64,000 nucleotides of DNA from Polynucleobacter acidiphobus (GCF_003065385.1 NZ_CP023277.1:894829-958828), one strand, 5' to 3'; shown: positions 16,395-25,847, numbered from the stretch's first letter. Numbers and translations are program-made. The notes: generated by a model not told the origin, from the letters alone.

Positions 16395-17044
16395 TAGTTC
16401 TCTGCCTTTACTGCTGCAATGGTTCCGGTAATCGAGCGGGGCAAGTAGTGATTGGCTGGTTGGGTCTGCCACTCGGGCATAAGCCCATACCCGCCACGCT
16501 CAGCAATCGCTTTGCTGGCATCCGACTCTGGATCGTGCACATCACCAAAGATTCGGGCACTAGTTGGGCAGGCCAGCACACAGGCTGGCTTACGCTCTGA
16601 CTCAGGTAAGGTCTCACTATAGATACGATCTACGCATAAAGTGCATTTGGTCATCACCTGTCGATCTTCATCGAGCTCGCGAGCTCCATAGGGGCAAGCC
16701 CAGGCACAATACTTGCAACCGATGCACTTGTCGTAGTCCACCAGCACAATGCCATCCTCTTTACGTTTGTAGCTGGCTCCCGTTGGGCAAACGGGCACGC
16801 ACGGTGGTTCCTCGCAATGTAAACAGGATTTGGGAAAATGCACGGTCTCCATTTTGGGGAAGACACCAGCTTCGTAGGTTTGGACCCGATTAAAAAAGGT
16901 GCCGCTGGGATGTGCGCCGTAAGGATCTTGGTCGGTCATAGGGCCAGCTGACCCTTGCGTGTTCCATTCCTTGCATGAGGTAACGCATGCATGGCAACCC
17001 ACGCACACATTCAAATCAATCACGAGCGCTAACTGTTTACTCAT
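16394..17044 (-). CDS. soeB: Iron-sulfur subunit of sulfite dehydrogenase (four 4Fe-4S clusters)
   Basis: A 216-residue ferredoxin-type subunit. Four Cys clusters are visible: CVGCHACVTSC near residue 16, CLHCEEPPCVPVC near 76, CIGCKYCAWAC near 108, and CTLC...CVLAC in the C-terminal third. It transfers electrons between the molybdenum subunit and SoeC. The ATG at 17044 (MSKQLALVIDLN) overlaps the end of soeA by 8 bp; the upstream in-frame extension lacks homology. No signal peptide is present, which suits a cytoplasmic location. Confidence 0.85.
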   Translation of the reverse strand: MSKQLALVIDLNVCVGCHACVTSCKEWNTQGSAGPMTDQDPYGAHPSGTFFNRVQTYEAGVFPKMETVHFPKSCLHCEEPPCVPVCPTGASYKRKEDGIVLVDYDKCIGCKYCAWACPYGARELDEDRQVMTKCTLCVDRIYSETLPESERKPACVLACPTSARIFGDVHDPESDASKAIAERGGYGLMPEWQTQPANHYLPRSITGTIAAVKAEN

Positions 17045-19949
17045 CAGACTTATTGATTCCGTACGAAGATGGATTAAGCATGCCGGGAACATCTTTGGCT
17101 TTGGCCGTTGGCCATGTATCTAAATTTTCACTTGATCCAGCAGGGGATATCTTGACGCGCACATCGTACCATCCCGCTTGACCAGTAATTGGATCTGAAT
17201 TACTCACGCGGAAACTACCTTCGCGTGTACCCATGGGCAGCTCTTCGGTAATTAAATGATTGAGCAGGAAGCCCTTCTTGGACTCGTCCGCATCGGGATC
17301 AAGATGCCATGCGGATTCGGCTTTACCAATGGCATTCCAAGTCCAAACGGTCCCCATCTCAACAGCCTGAGTATGGCGCGCCATGCAGCGTACTTTGCCC
17401 CATTGGGATTCCACCCAAATCCAGGCACCATCTTCGATACCATGATCCATAGCGGTTGCTGCATTAATGAACAAGAAGTTATGACTATGAATTTGTCGTA
17501 ACCATGCATTTTGCGAGTCCCATGAGTGATACATCGCCATCGGCCGTTGCGTAATGGCGTTGATTGAATACTCATCTAAATTGGTAACCGCATCTTCCAA
17601 AGGTGGATACCAAAAGGGTAGCGGATCAAAAAACTCGATGATGCGTTCTTTGAGGTGTTCGGGCGGTACGCGACCGGGGCGCTGGCCTTTGGCAGCCAGT
17701 CGAAACTGCTGAACAATATCCGAATACACCGCCAAAATAATCGGATCATTCTTTTGGCGTAAGGCATTGGCTTTGGCAAAGTCTAAGTAGCCTTGATTCC
17801 AATTACGCATGTATTGATGCTCGGGGGGCATGCTGTAATGAAAGACGCAATTATTTTCTTGGTAGCGCTCCCACTGGTCAGGGTTGGGTTCGCCACGAAC
17901 ACTTTTCTCACCATCCTTGCCACGCCAACCCATTAAGAACCCAATCCCCGAATCGGGTGCCGTCTGGAAGTTCGTAATGAAGTCGGGGTAATTCTTGAAC
18001 TTTCTTTGTCCATCAGCGGTTGTGAACGCAGGGAACTTTAAGCGAGATGCAAGCTCTATTAGGACATCTTGAAACGGTTTGCATTCTCCGGTCGGTGGTA
18101 AAACTGGGATGCGTACTGAATCGCAGGGTCCGTCAAATTCAGAGATAGGGCGATCCAACATACTCATTGCATCATGGCGCTCAAGATAGGTCGTATCAGG
18201 AAGCACGAGATCGGCAAAGGCCACCATCTCGGATTGAAATGCATCGCAGATCACCAGAAATGGAATCTTGAACTGTCCATTTTCATCTTTTGCATTGAGG
18301 TGCTGTCTAACTTCCATGGTATTCATGGTGGAGTTCCATGACATATTGGCCATGAAAATCATTAAGGTATCAATGGAATAGGGATCGCCTTTGACAGCAT
18401 TGGTAATGACGTTATGCATTAATCCATGAGCAGCTAAAGGGTGCTCCCAGGTGTAGGCCTTGTCGATTCGAAGGGGCTTACCATCCTGATCAAGTGCCAG
18501 GTCTTCTGGGCGAGTTGGCCAACCCAGTGGAGCTTTTGCTAACGGTGTATTCGCTTGTATATCGTTTTCAGAAGATGGCGGTTTGATGTTCGGAGGAATC
18601 TGGCGTGGATAAGGGGCTTTATGACGAAAGCCGCCTGGACGATCGATAGTGCCCAGCAGAGTCATTAATACAGCTAAGGCACGCGTAGTTTGAAAGCCAT
18701 TCGAGTGTGCCGATAAGCCACGCATCGCATGAAATGCCACAGGCCGTCCGGTCACCGATGTATGCTGCTGACCAAAGGAATCGGTCCAAGCAATTGGTAG
18801 CTCAAATGATTGTTTAAATGCCGTGTGCGCCATTTCCTTGGCGAGTAAGCGTATGCGTGCTGCTGGAATCGAGGTAATTTTCTCGGCCCACTCGGGCGTG
18901 CAAGTCTCAACTTGACGACGCAATAATTCGAATGCAGGGGCAACCCGCTTGCCCTGATGGGGGCCAGGACCCATGACATATTCACCAGAGAGGGCAGGGT
19001 CGACATCATTTGCAAAACAGGCTTTTGCAGCATTGCTTTTGATGTCCCAAATGTATTTGTTATGAGGAATGTCGGTATTGATTGGATCTGATTCAGGATC
19101 AAATAAAAATAATCCTTCTTCCGGACCCGCATCAAGACAAACCAACTGCGATGAGTTGGTATACCGCTTTAAGAATGGATGATCTACCTGATTGGCTGCA
19201 ATCAACTCATGCATTAATGCCATAAATAGCGCGCCATCAGTGCCCGGTTTAATCGGAATCCACTCATCGGCGATCGCTGAATAACCAGTTCGCACGGGAT
19301 TAATTGAAATAAATCGCCCACCATTGCGCTTAAACTTCGACAAAGCAATCTTCATCGGATTGCTGTGATGATCCTCTGCTGTTCCAATCATCACAAATAA
19401 TTTGGCTTGCTCTAAATCGGGGCCGCCAAACTCCCAAAAGCTGCCCCCAATGGTGTAGATCATGCCTGCGGCCATATTGACTGAGCAAAAGCCTCCATGG
19501 GCTGCATAGTTAGGAGTTCCAAATTGACGAGCAAATAAGCCTGTGAGCGCTTGCATTTGATCGCGACCGGTGAACAGTGCAAATTTTTTGGGATCGGTCT
19601 CTCGGATACTTCGTAAACGATCTTCCAAAATACTAAAGGCTCGATCCCAAGAGATTTCTTCAAACTCCGATTGGCCACGTTCTGAGCCGGGCTTGCGCAA
19701 GAGTGGTTTCGTGATCCGCGCAGGGGACTTCTGCTTCATGATGCCCGATGCACCCTTGGCACAAATGACCCCTTGGTTAAGGGGATGGTTTGGATTGCCG
19801 TCGATATACACCAATTCACCATCCCGCAAATGCGCTCGGATGCCACAGCGGCAGGCGCACATATAGCAGGTCGTGGTTTTTACCTCAGTCGCCGGATTTT
19901 GCGAATGAATCGGATCGTGAACTGGTTGCGAGGATAGAAATTTGAACAT
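17037..19949 (-). CDS. soeA: Molybdopterin catalytic subunit of cytoplasmic sulfite dehydrogenase
   Basis: A 970-residue protein of the DMSO-reductase/formate-dehydrogenase superfamily. The N-terminal 4Fe-4S motif C-x2-C-x3-C is near residue 28 (CYMCACRCGI) with the fourth Cys in GVICAKG; the molybdopterin domains follow, and a C-terminal dinucleotide-binding domain begins near IHSHNFLFINAATA. No twin-arginine leader is seen, so it acts in the cytoplasm, as SoeABC does. It oxidises sulfite to sulfate, the waste of SuyAB and also of Sox-related pathways. Start taken at ATG 19949. Polysulfide or tetrathionate reductase-like roles are possible from the family alone. Confidence 0.82.
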   Translation of the reverse strand: MFKFLSSQPVHDPIHSQNPATEVKTTTCYMCACRCGIRAHLRDGELVYIDGNPNHPLNQGVICAKGASGIMKQKSPARITKPLLRKPGSERGQSEFEEISWDRAFSILEDRLRSIRETDPKKFALFTGRDQMQALTGLFARQFGTPNYAAHGGFCSVNMAAGMIYTIGGSFWEFGGPDLEQAKLFVMIGTAEDHHSNPMKIALSKFKRNGGRFISINPVRTGYSAIADEWIPIKPGTDGALFMALMHELIAANQVDHPFLKRYTNSSQLVCLDAGPEEGLFLFDPESDPINTDIPHNKYIWDIKSNAAKACFANDVDPALSGEYVMGPGPHQGKRVAPAFELLRRQVETCTPEWAEKITSIPAARIRLLAKEMAHTAFKQSFELPIAWTDSFGQQHTSVTGRPVAFHAMRGLSAHSNGFQTTRALAVLMTLLGTIDRPGGFRHKAPYPRQIPPNIKPPSSENDIQANTPLAKAPLGWPTRPEDLALDQDGKPLRIDKAYTWEHPLAAHGLMHNVITNAVKGDPYSIDTLMIFMANMSWNSTMNTMEVRQHLNAKDENGQFKIPFLVICDAFQSEMVAFADLVLPDTTYLERHDAMSMLDRPISEFDGPCDSVRIPVLPPTGECKPFQDVLIELASRLKFPAFTTADGQRKFKNYPDFITNFQTAPDSGIGFLMGWRGKDGEKSVRGEPNPDQWERYQENNCVFHYSMPPEHQYMRNWNQGYLDFAKANALRQKNDPIILAVYSDIVQQFRLAAKGQRPGRVPPEHLKERIIEFFDPLPFWYPPLEDAVTNLDEYSINAITQRPMAMYHSWDSQNAWLRQIHSHNFLFINAATAMDHGIEDGAWIWVESQWGKVRCMARHTQAVEMGTVWTWNAIGKAESAWHLDPDADESKKGFLLNHLITEELPMGTREGSFRVSNSDPITGQAGWYDVRVKISPAGSSENLDTWPTAKAKDVPGMLNPSSYGINKSDE

Positions 19950-20080
19950 GCAGCGACTTATAGTTATTTGATTATTGTAGCGACATTTGAGTAAATTGAC
20001 TTCCATTACAACACCATTCGGCTCACAAATTCATGATTGAAATCAATGATTTGAAGATATTCCTCAAGTGCCTCTATAAA

Positions 20081-20095
20081 GCTCATTTTATGAGC
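20081..20095. promoter_or_regulatory. Short inverted repeat GCTCAT-TTT-ATGAGC
   Basis: A 6-bp perfect stem with a 3-base loop, flanked by AAA and CTTT, lies 131 bp upstream of soeA and 43 bp before the small reading frame. It could be an operator for either transcript or a weak terminator. Nothing else supports a role. Confidence 0.3.
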
Positions 20096-20137
20096 CTTTA
20101 GTGAACCACAATGGTCTCTCAAAAAAAGGAGAGTGTC

Positions 20138-20233
20138 ATGAGAAAGCTATCAGAATGGATTGTTTGGTTGGTATTCGCAGAGCGTCCTGGGGAGTGGGGT
20201 CGCAAAGAATGGGTATGCAAACAATTCGAGTAA
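20138..20233 (+). CDS. Candidate 31-residue small protein, tryptophan-rich
   Basis: ATG at 20138 to TAA at 20231-20233. The peptide begins MRKLSEWIVWLVFAERPG and continues EWGRKEWVCKQFE. AAAGGAGAG ends 4 bases before the ATG, one of the best Shine-Dalgarno sequences in the window. The peptide has a basic start, a short hydrophobic stretch (WIVWLVFA), four Trp and one Cys, which would suit an amphipathic or membrane-associated small protein. I do not recognise a family. The neighbours (soeABC on the opposite strand, HNH downstream) give no clear functional hint. Confidence 0.5.
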   Translation: MRKLSEWIVWLVFAERPGEWGRKEWVCKQFE

Positions 20234-20366
20234 AAAATCAAGCTCTATCCTGCAATTACTCATAAATCCTCTAGGGGCTTGAAAAACGTCATCTTTTTAT
20301 AGGAAACTTAGACTATATTAAGAGTCAGGCGTGCCATGGCGCTAGATACCATGACAGAGAGGAGGA

Positions 20367-20945
20367 GTGGTGCTCAGCATTTTGAAGTTGGATGCGGGCG
20401 GTATCCCCCAGTGCTGGATAGATGCTGAGGATGCAACCCGACATTATGCGGATGACAGCGTTTCATGGACGCTGGGTGAACCTGTCGCCATCATGCGTGG
20501 CGGCATCTCTCGTTTGACCGGCCAACAATCGATCATTGAGCTGCACTCCATCATTGCTGTCAAAGGCTCTGCAAAAATAAACTTATTTGATGTGGTGCCG
20601 GCCATTACGAAACGCAAGCTCTATCGGCGTGATCGCGGCCTGTGTGCTTATTGTGGTTGTCGAATCTCTGAACATGATGCTGAAGCAGAACATATTGTTC
20701 CTAACAGCAAAGGTGGTAGCTACACTTGGATGAACCTGGTGGTTTCGTGTCGACCCTGTAATCAGCGCAAAGGTAATCGCACGCCAGAGAAAGCAGGGAT
20801 GAGTCTTCTCTACGCACCCTACACACCCAGTTTGTACGAAGATATGATTTTGAAAGGCAGAAATATTTTGGCAGATCAGATGGATTTTCTGGCTGCTAAT
20901 TTGCCAAAGGATAGTCGCATCTTGCAAGACCCATTTTGGGTCTAA
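20367..20945 (+). CDS. HNH endonuclease-domain protein
   Basis: A 192-residue protein whose central part carries an HNH fold: zinc-type Cys pairs CAYCG near residue 92 and CRPCN near 131, with AEHIVPNSKGG (the H of the motif) and NLVVSCRPCNQRKGN. This compact HNH form is a common stand-alone bacterial protein whose role is not established; it does not look like a homing or phage terminase enzyme. The start is a GTG at 20367 or 20370 after GAGAGGAGG; no ATG lies in frame nearby. It is closely followed by the DUF3108 gene. Confidence 0.8.
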   Translation: MVLSILKLDAGGIPQCWIDAEDATRHYADDSVSWTLGEPVAIMRGGISRLTGQQSIIELHSIIAVKGSAKINLFDVVPAITKRKLYRRDRGLCAYCGCRISEHDAEAEHIVPNSKGGSYTWMNLVVSCRPCNQRKGNRTPEKAGMSLLYAPYTPSLYEDMILKGRNILADQMDFLAANLPKDSRILQDPFWV

Positions 20946-20981
20946 TTGATTGCTAGTAGCAATCGCTCCCTGAGTTTTTCT

Positions 20982-21962
20982 ATGAATGGTTTGCACCTAT
21001 TCAAACCGCGTACGATTGTGCTGTTTGCAATCGCGATATCGGTACTTATCCATCTTTATATATTCGTTGGATTTCCTAGTTTTTTATTCTCTAAGGCTGC
21101 CCCTCTGGAAGATGTCACCGTTGCCGAGCTGCGTGTCGAGCCTGTTAAAAAAGTTCAGTTGAGTAAACCGCCAGCGCCCGAGCCAAGCGTTCGGGATCAA
21201 AGTTCAAACGCAGTGGGCGATGGTGAAGTCATTGAGCCCGGTGGAGGCAATGGGACAGGGCAAGTGGAGCAAGAAGGTCAGGCTTTTCGAGTTCCCGATC
21301 CTGGTATTTATTATTACGATGCCTATCTCGATGGCCAGTACCTGCAAACGGCTTCAATCGAGTGGCAATTTGATCCCAAGCTTGGCTATCGATTGTTTAT
21401 CAATATTCCCTATGCATTTGTTGGGCCATTTATCTTTGAATCCCGAGGAAAGATTGATGCCTATGGATTAGCTCCTGACTTTTATGTGGAGCACCTTGGG
21501 AGCCGGCCAGCACGATTTACCCGATTTGATCGCGATGATAAGGGGGGAGGGAAGTTATTCTTCTCCCAAAAGCCGGATCAATTAAAAGACATTCCACCGG
21601 GGACTCAGGATCGCTTTAGCCTCATGATGCAGTTGGCCTCTTTGCTTGCAGGTAATGATCAGATTGACGAAAAAGGAACGGTGCGAGAAATTCCGATTGC
21701 CAACCTTGATACCGTTGAAACATGGCGTTTTCAAAGCCAAGGGGAAGAGCTATCAGATGCAGTATCAACTTTGGGGCCTACGGTGCTCAGGCACTACAAA
21801 CGTTTGCCGGTAAAGGAAATGGATCACAAGCGCAGAAATGACATATGGCTGGTGAAAGATTTTGGCTGGATACCGGGTAGGGTGCGCCTTGAAAATGAAA
21901 AGGGGCGAACCTTTGAACTATTTCTAAAGCAAGTCGACCCAATTGCAGATTTGCCCAAGTAA
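20982..21962 (+). CDS. DUF3108 domain-containing protein with TonB-like N-terminus
   Basis: A 326-residue protein with one N-terminal membrane segment (about residues 12-32, TIVLFAIAISVLIHLYIFV), then a Pro/Glu-rich linker and a DUF3108-type periplasmic beta-rich domain from about residue 90 (FRVPDPGIYYYDAYLDGQYL). The anchor plus linker resembles TonB-like proteins of Burkholderiales. The function is unknown. Start at ATG 20982; the open frame extends upstream only through a TTG with unrelated residues. Confidence 0.75.
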   Translation: MNGLHLFKPRTIVLFAIAISVLIHLYIFVGFPSFLFSKAAPLEDVTVAELRVEPVKKVQLSKPPAPEPSVRDQSSNAVGDGEVIEPGGGNGTGQVEQEGQAFRVPDPGIYYYDAYLDGQYLQTASIEWQFDPKLGYRLFINIPYAFVGPFIFESRGKIDAYGLAPDFYVEHLGSRPARFTRFDRDDKGGGKLFFSQKPDQLKDIPPGTQDRFSLMMQLASLLAGNDQIDEKGTVREIPIANLDTVETWRFQSQGEELSDAVSTLGPTVLRHYKRLPVKEMDHKRRNDIWLVKDFGWIPGRVRLENEKGRTFELFLKQVDPIADLPK

Positions 21963-21965
21963 AAC

Positions 21966-22445
21966 TTATTTGACCGTTTTCTTACGAATAATCTGACCAA
22001 TCATATTAAAGAGCACCGCACCAGACATCGAGGCAGCAAATATTCCGCTAAAGGCAACAACGATCGGTAGAATTTTCCAGTTATCTGGTAATGGAAAGCT
22101 TCCATACCCAACCGTGGTGTACATCTCGCCAGCAAAGTAAAAGGCGTTGGTATCGATCTCAAAAATCTTCAGGGCAATGAGTGCGTAGGACCACACCACA
22201 ATATCGACCAAATGGGTCATCAACACCAGGCCAACAGCAATCATATAAAACGGGATCGATAACCAAAAAATGTTTCGGTTGTCTGCCCAGTCAATCAACA
22301 CTTGGTAGATCTTGCCAATCAATAGGATTAGTAGCGCATGGGCAACCAACATACCAATGGCCGTCATAAATACAAGGGTTAGCTGGTCTGGGAAGCTTTC
22401 GCCAACTTGCTGAGCTAGGGTAAAGAAGTTTGGAAGGGTTGACAT
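21966..22445 (-). CDS. Two-transmembrane potassium channel
   Basis: A 159-residue ion-channel protein with the K+ selectivity filter TTVGYG near residue 112, a pore helix before it (FYFAGEMY), and a following helix (VAFSGIFAASMSGAVLFNM). Two earlier hydrophobic segments lie in the N-terminal 85 residues, so it may have three or four segments in all. No RCK/TrkA-N domain is present. It would conduct K+ across the inner membrane. It ends 3 bp from the convergent DUF3108 gene. Confidence 0.85.
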   Translation of the reverse strand: MSTLPNFFTLAQQVGESFPDQLTLVFMTAIGMLVAHALLILLIGKIYQVLIDWADNRNIFWLSIPFYMIAVGLVLMTHLVDIVVWSYALIALKIFEIDTNAFYFAGEMYTTVGYGSFPLPDNWKILPIVVAFSGIFAASMSGAVLFNMIGQIIRKKTVK

Positions 22446-22504
22446 CGCTATTGATTATTATTTATCTTATTTGACATAATAATGATTATACGCAGATATG
22501 TTAT

Positions 22505-23218
22505 TTAGCCCTTAGGCTGAGATTCAGTAGCTACAGGCTTAGGACCCCCTTCATATTTGGCTTTATAGAGCTTTTCCCAGCGCGAACGCAGACCTCTGGA
22601 AATCTCTTCTTGATTGAATAAATCCGCTACATCAATGGCGCTAAAGCCTTGGTGATTACGGATTTGCAAATCGGCGCCGCGATCAAGCAATAGTCTAACT
22701 AATTGAATATTGCCGGAGCGAACAGCCATCATCAAAGGCGTTGTATCGCTATCCGATAAGGCGTTTACCTGAGCGCCCTTATCCAATAGGAACTCCGCCA
22801 CTTGCAAATGACCGTTGGTGCAAGCGTAATGCAACGGAGTCCAACCCGATTTATTAATCGTAGCGGCCCGCTTATCAACCAAGGTCTTAACCTCTGGTAG
22901 GAGCCCATAAAGCGAAGCCATCATTAGGACGTTTTCACCTGAAAGGTTCGGTTGGTCGACATCCAAATTCTTCAAAGTGAGCAGGTAATCAAGGGTTGTA
23001 CGCGAGTTCTCTCGCACCGCGTAGACTGAGATGGGATTACCGCCGCGAACGAGTAAATTAGGGCTTACGCCGTCCTGTAGAAGCCTCTTTACTTGAGCAA
23101 GGTCGTCAAATTGCACGGCGCGCGCCATTCGATCGGCCTGCTCTTGGGATTGAGCAATAGCAAAGCCTGAAATAAAGCTTAGGGCGGTAAAGGTAATGAA
23201 ACTGCGACGTAGCATCAT
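22505..23218 (-). CDS. Secreted ankyrin-repeat protein
   Basis: A 237-residue protein with a signal peptide (MLRRSFITFTALSFISGFAIAQ) followed by about four ankyrin repeats; the clearest are GWTPLHYACTNGHLQVAEFLLDKG and DTTPLMMAVRSGNIQLVRLLLDRG. Ankyrin proteins of this type are periplasmic binding modules of unknown partner. The ATG overlaps the tatD stop (ATGA), placing it at the end of the mltG-tmk-holB-tatD operon. Confidence 0.85.
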   Translation of the reverse strand: MMLRRSFITFTALSFISGFAIAQSQEQADRMARAVQFDDLAQVKRLLQDGVSPNLLVRGGNPISVYAVRENSRTTLDYLLTLKNLDVDQPNLSGENVLMMASLYGLLPEVKTLVDKRAATINKSGWTPLHYACTNGHLQVAEFLLDKGAQVNALSDSDTTPLMMAVRSGNIQLVRLLLDRGADLQIRNHQGFSAIDVADLFNQEEISRGLRSRWEKLYKAKYEGGPKPVATESQPKG

Positions 23219-24003
23219 GAATTACTTCTATTTAATTGAAAACATTGAAAAAAATTGTCTGTAGTTTGCCTGGCTATTTGCTCCACTGATTCACCACGCA
23301 ATTGCGCAATATAGCTCGCTACGTGTGCCACCCAGGCTGGCTCGTTGGTTTGGCCGCGGTGCGGCACTGGAGCCAAATATGGCGAATCGGTCTCAATGAG
23401 CAATCGGTCTAAAGGCAAGGCCTTACAGGTTGCCTGAAGATCCTTAGCATTCTTGAAAGTCACGATTCCAGAAAAAGAGATATAAAACCCAAGCGCAATT
23501 GCTGCCTTGGCTACTTCATAAGACTCCGTAAAACAATGCATCACACCACCAATCGCATCAGCGCCCTCTTCTCGCATGATTCGCAAGGTGTCTTCTGAGG
23601 CCGAACGCGTATGAATAATCAAAGGCTTTTTAGCTAATAAGGCAGCACGGATATGGGTCCGAAAGCGCTCGCGTTGCCACTCCATCGAGTCATAGGATCG
23701 ATCCCCCATTCGGTAGTAATCCAGCCCGGTCTCACCAATTGCAATGACCTTATCGTCTTTGGCTTCCTCAACCAAAAACTCAAGCGTTGGTTCGGGGGTT
23801 TCCTCGTAATCCGGATGAACGCCAACCGAAGCAAATAAATTTGGGTAAGTGTGGGCGAGTTTCTTTACCTTGGGAAAATCTGGAATATCCACGGAGATGC
23901 AAAGCGCATGACTCACATTGGCGCGCATCATATTCCCCAAAACCTCGGGAAGACGATCTTGGTACTCCGGGAAATCGAGATGGCAGTGCGAATCAATGAA
24001 CAT
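23215..24003 (-). CDS. tatD: TatD-family metal-dependent DNase
   Basis: A 262-residue TIM-barrel hydrolase. Metal ligands are seen in MFIDSHCHLDF at the start, GETGLDYYR near 92, PLIIHTRSA near 127, a His in GVMHCFTES near 155, and ETDSPYLAPVPHRG near 205. Family members act as 3'-5' DNases in repair and cell death. It starts 11 bp after holB, the usual tmk-holB-tatD order of proteobacteria. Confidence 0.95.
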   Translation of the reverse strand: MFIDSHCHLDFPEYQDRLPEVLGNMMRANVSHALCISVDIPDFPKVKKLAHTYPNLFASVGVHPDYEETPEPTLEFLVEEAKDDKVIAIGETGLDYYRMGDRSYDSMEWQRERFRTHIRAALLAKKPLIIHTRSASEDTLRIMREEGADAIGGVMHCFTESYEVAKAAIALGFYISFSGIVTFKNAKDLQATCKALPLDRLLIETDSPYLAPVPHRGQTNEPAWVAHVASYIAQLRGESVEQIARQTTDNFFQCFQLNRSNS

Positions 24004-24014
24004 AACTGCTAATT

Positions 24015-25154
24015 TTAGTCTGCAAAGAGCTGTTGATATTGCAAGAGCATTGATTCCATTTGCACCCTTGTGGACAATGGGTGATTCTCATGACGCCGCG
24101 CGAGAGTAAGGGTCGACCACAATCGCTGGGCTTTTGCCAATTGCAGTTGGGACGCCAGTTGTCCGATAAGTTGGGCATGCCGACGGTAATAGCGCACCTC
24201 CCCTAACTGGCGTGACAATTGCAAATCAAATAGCCAGCGTTGCATACACATCAATAAAGTGGAATACGGGGCTTTTTGAACCTTCTCGGCACATTCCAGA
24301 TAGGAAATTTGAGGTCCTTTGCTTAGGGCCTCTAACAGCACTCTAGTGGCAGTGATGGCAAGACCAATGCCATCCTTATCGTCGCCGAGATGCCTTGCCA
24401 GAATCTGATCCCTTGCGCTAAGCGGTGCACCTGCATGCTCATCAATCGTGGCTTCCAGTTCCTCGGTTCGAACCGTATCCGTCAGCAATAATTTCAGTTC
24501 GGATTGCAACCATTCAAGCGCTAAATCCCGACTTGGTTTTGGTAAGGCAATCAGTTGGCAACGAGACCGTATAGTTGGTAGCACTCGGTCAAGACGATCA
24601 CTCACCAGAATAAAGATCGTATCGGGATTGGGCTCCTCCAATGATTTGAGCAAGGTGTTGGATGCATCCTCTCGTAAACTCTCTAAGGGATAAATCAAAA
24701 TGATCCGTTTTCCGCCCCGGTGCGAACCAATATTGATACCCCCAAGTGCCCCCCTCACCTCATCAATTTTGATGAACGTGCTCTCTTTCTTTCCATCCCC
24801 ATCGTCTGGGGTCTCAGTGGCCACAGGGTCGATTTTTGGGCTTCCTTCCAGCTCAGCTTGAACCAAGCGCCCTTTTAAACGTTGCGGTAGTAAGGCAATG
24901 AAGTCTGGATGATTTCCGGTATCAAACCAACGGCATGCCTCGCAAGAATTGCAAGGCTTATGCCCCGTTGAGAACGAATCAGCCTCGCACAGGAGTGCCT
25001 TCGAAAGCCAGCAGGCAAAGTCAAATTTACCTATTCCGGGTTGACCATGAAACAAAATGGCCTGGGGGGTTGCCTCTAAATTGAATGCCTTGCCAAGCGC
25101 ATCAAACCACGGCAATAGCTTCACTGACTCATGATGAGTATTTTCTATCGCCAT
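24015..25154 (-). CDS. holB: DNA polymerase III delta-prime subunit
   Basis: A 379-residue clamp-loader subunit. The AAA-type fold has a P-loop-like HGQPGIGKFDFA near residue 37, the zinc module CNSCEACRWF near 63-72 with another Cys in ALLCEA, and SLEEPNPDTIFILVSD near 165. It helps the gamma complex load the beta clamp at the replication fork. It lies between tmk and tatD. The C-terminal half is more divergent, as usual for delta-prime. Confidence 0.93.
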   Translation of the reverse strand: MAIENTHHESVKLLPWFDALGKAFNLEATPQAILFHGQPGIGKFDFACWLSKALLCEADSFSTGHKPCNSCEACRWFDTGNHPDFIALLPQRLKGRLVQAELEGSPKIDPVATETPDDGDGKKESTFIKIDEVRGALGGINIGSHRGGKRIILIYPLESLREDASNTLLKSLEEPNPDTIFILVSDRLDRVLPTIRSRCQLIALPKPSRDLALEWLQSELKLLLTDTVRTEELEATIDEHAGAPLSARDQILARHLGDDKDGIGLAITATRVLLEALSKGPQISYLECAEKVQKAPYSTLLMCMQRWLFDLQLSRQLGEVRYYRRHAQLIGQLASQLQLAKAQRLWSTLTLARRHENHPLSTRVQMESMLLQYQQLFAD

Positions 25155-25207
25155 GGAGTTTAGAAAAAACCTATCATGAAATTATTCATATAAATCAATC
25201 ATTTGGA

Positions 25208-25843
25208 TCAGTAATTCAACTGAATTTCTGATAAACGCTTCCATATCAGCTCTGGTGATTGCCGTGCATCAATCACCATAAAGCGGCCGGGATCGGCCAT
25301 AGCGCGTCGCAAATACTCGTTGCGAACGTTCTCAAAAAAATGGAGGTCCAAGCGTTCAAACTTATCGGGGGTTCTGGCCTTGGACCGGCGATCTTGCGCA
25401 ATCTCGCCAGGCAGATCAAATAAGAGCGTGAGGTCCGGCTGGACCAACCCAGCCCCCCTACCCTGCACCAGAGTCTCAAGCATGTTCAAGGTGTCAAGAC
25501 TTAAGCCCCTTCCACCACCCTGATACGCAAAGCTGGCATCGGTAAAGCGGTCCGAGATCACAATCTTGCCAGCTTGTAAGGCGGGCTCGATGACCTGAGC
25601 TAGGTGCTCCCGCCTCGCAGCAAACATGAGCAAGGCTTCGGTCTCAATATGCATCGGCTCTTGCAACAAGAGCTGCCTGAGTTTTTCACCTAAGGGGGTG
25701 CCGCCCGGCTCGCGCGTGAGTACAACTTCATGATTCGGATAAAGCCGCCCCAAATGCTTGGCAAAGGCCTCTAGGTGGGTACTCTTCCCAGCACCATCGA
25801 TGCCCTCGAAGCTAATAAAAAAACCAGGGCAATTCATATTCAT
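25208..25843 (-). CDS. tmk: Thymidylate kinase
   Basis: A 211-residue kinase that phosphorylates dTMP to dTDP. It has the P-loop [14 protein letters not shown] near residues 12-25, [12 protein letters not shown] near 41 with the DR(E/Y) element as TREPGG, and [19 protein letters not shown] near 95. It is 4 bp from mltG and 53 bp before holB, a conserved operon. Start at ATG 25843; a second ATG two codons on is equally possible. Confidence 0.96.
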   Translation of the reverse strand: MNMNCPGFFISFEGIDGAGKSTHLEAFAKHLGRLYPNHEVVLTREPGGTPLGEKLRQLLLQEPMHIETEALLMFAARREHLAQVIEPALQAGKIVISDRFTDASFAYQGGGRGLSLDTLNMLETLVQGRGAGLVQPDLTLLFDLPGEIAQDRRSKARTPDKFERLDLHFFENVRNEYLRRAMADPGRFMVIDARQSPELIWKRLSEIQLNY

Positions 25844-25847
25844 GGAT

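Larger units (their letters stand above)
20007..20366. other. Intergenic region between soeA and the HNH gene
   Basis: The stretch from the soeA start to the HNH start is about 417 bp. It contains a small hairpin (20081-20095), a 31-codon reading frame with a strong ribosome-binding site (20138-20233), and roughly 130 bp before the HNH gene in which I see no further gene. The soeABC promoter should lie in the first part, but no convincing -10/-35 pair was identified. Confidence 0.5.

Noticed and set aside
20367..20945. HNH protein as a sign of a homing or mobile element
   Set aside because: No inverted repeats, integrase, phage genes or interrupted host gene nearby; stand-alone HNH proteins of this form are common.
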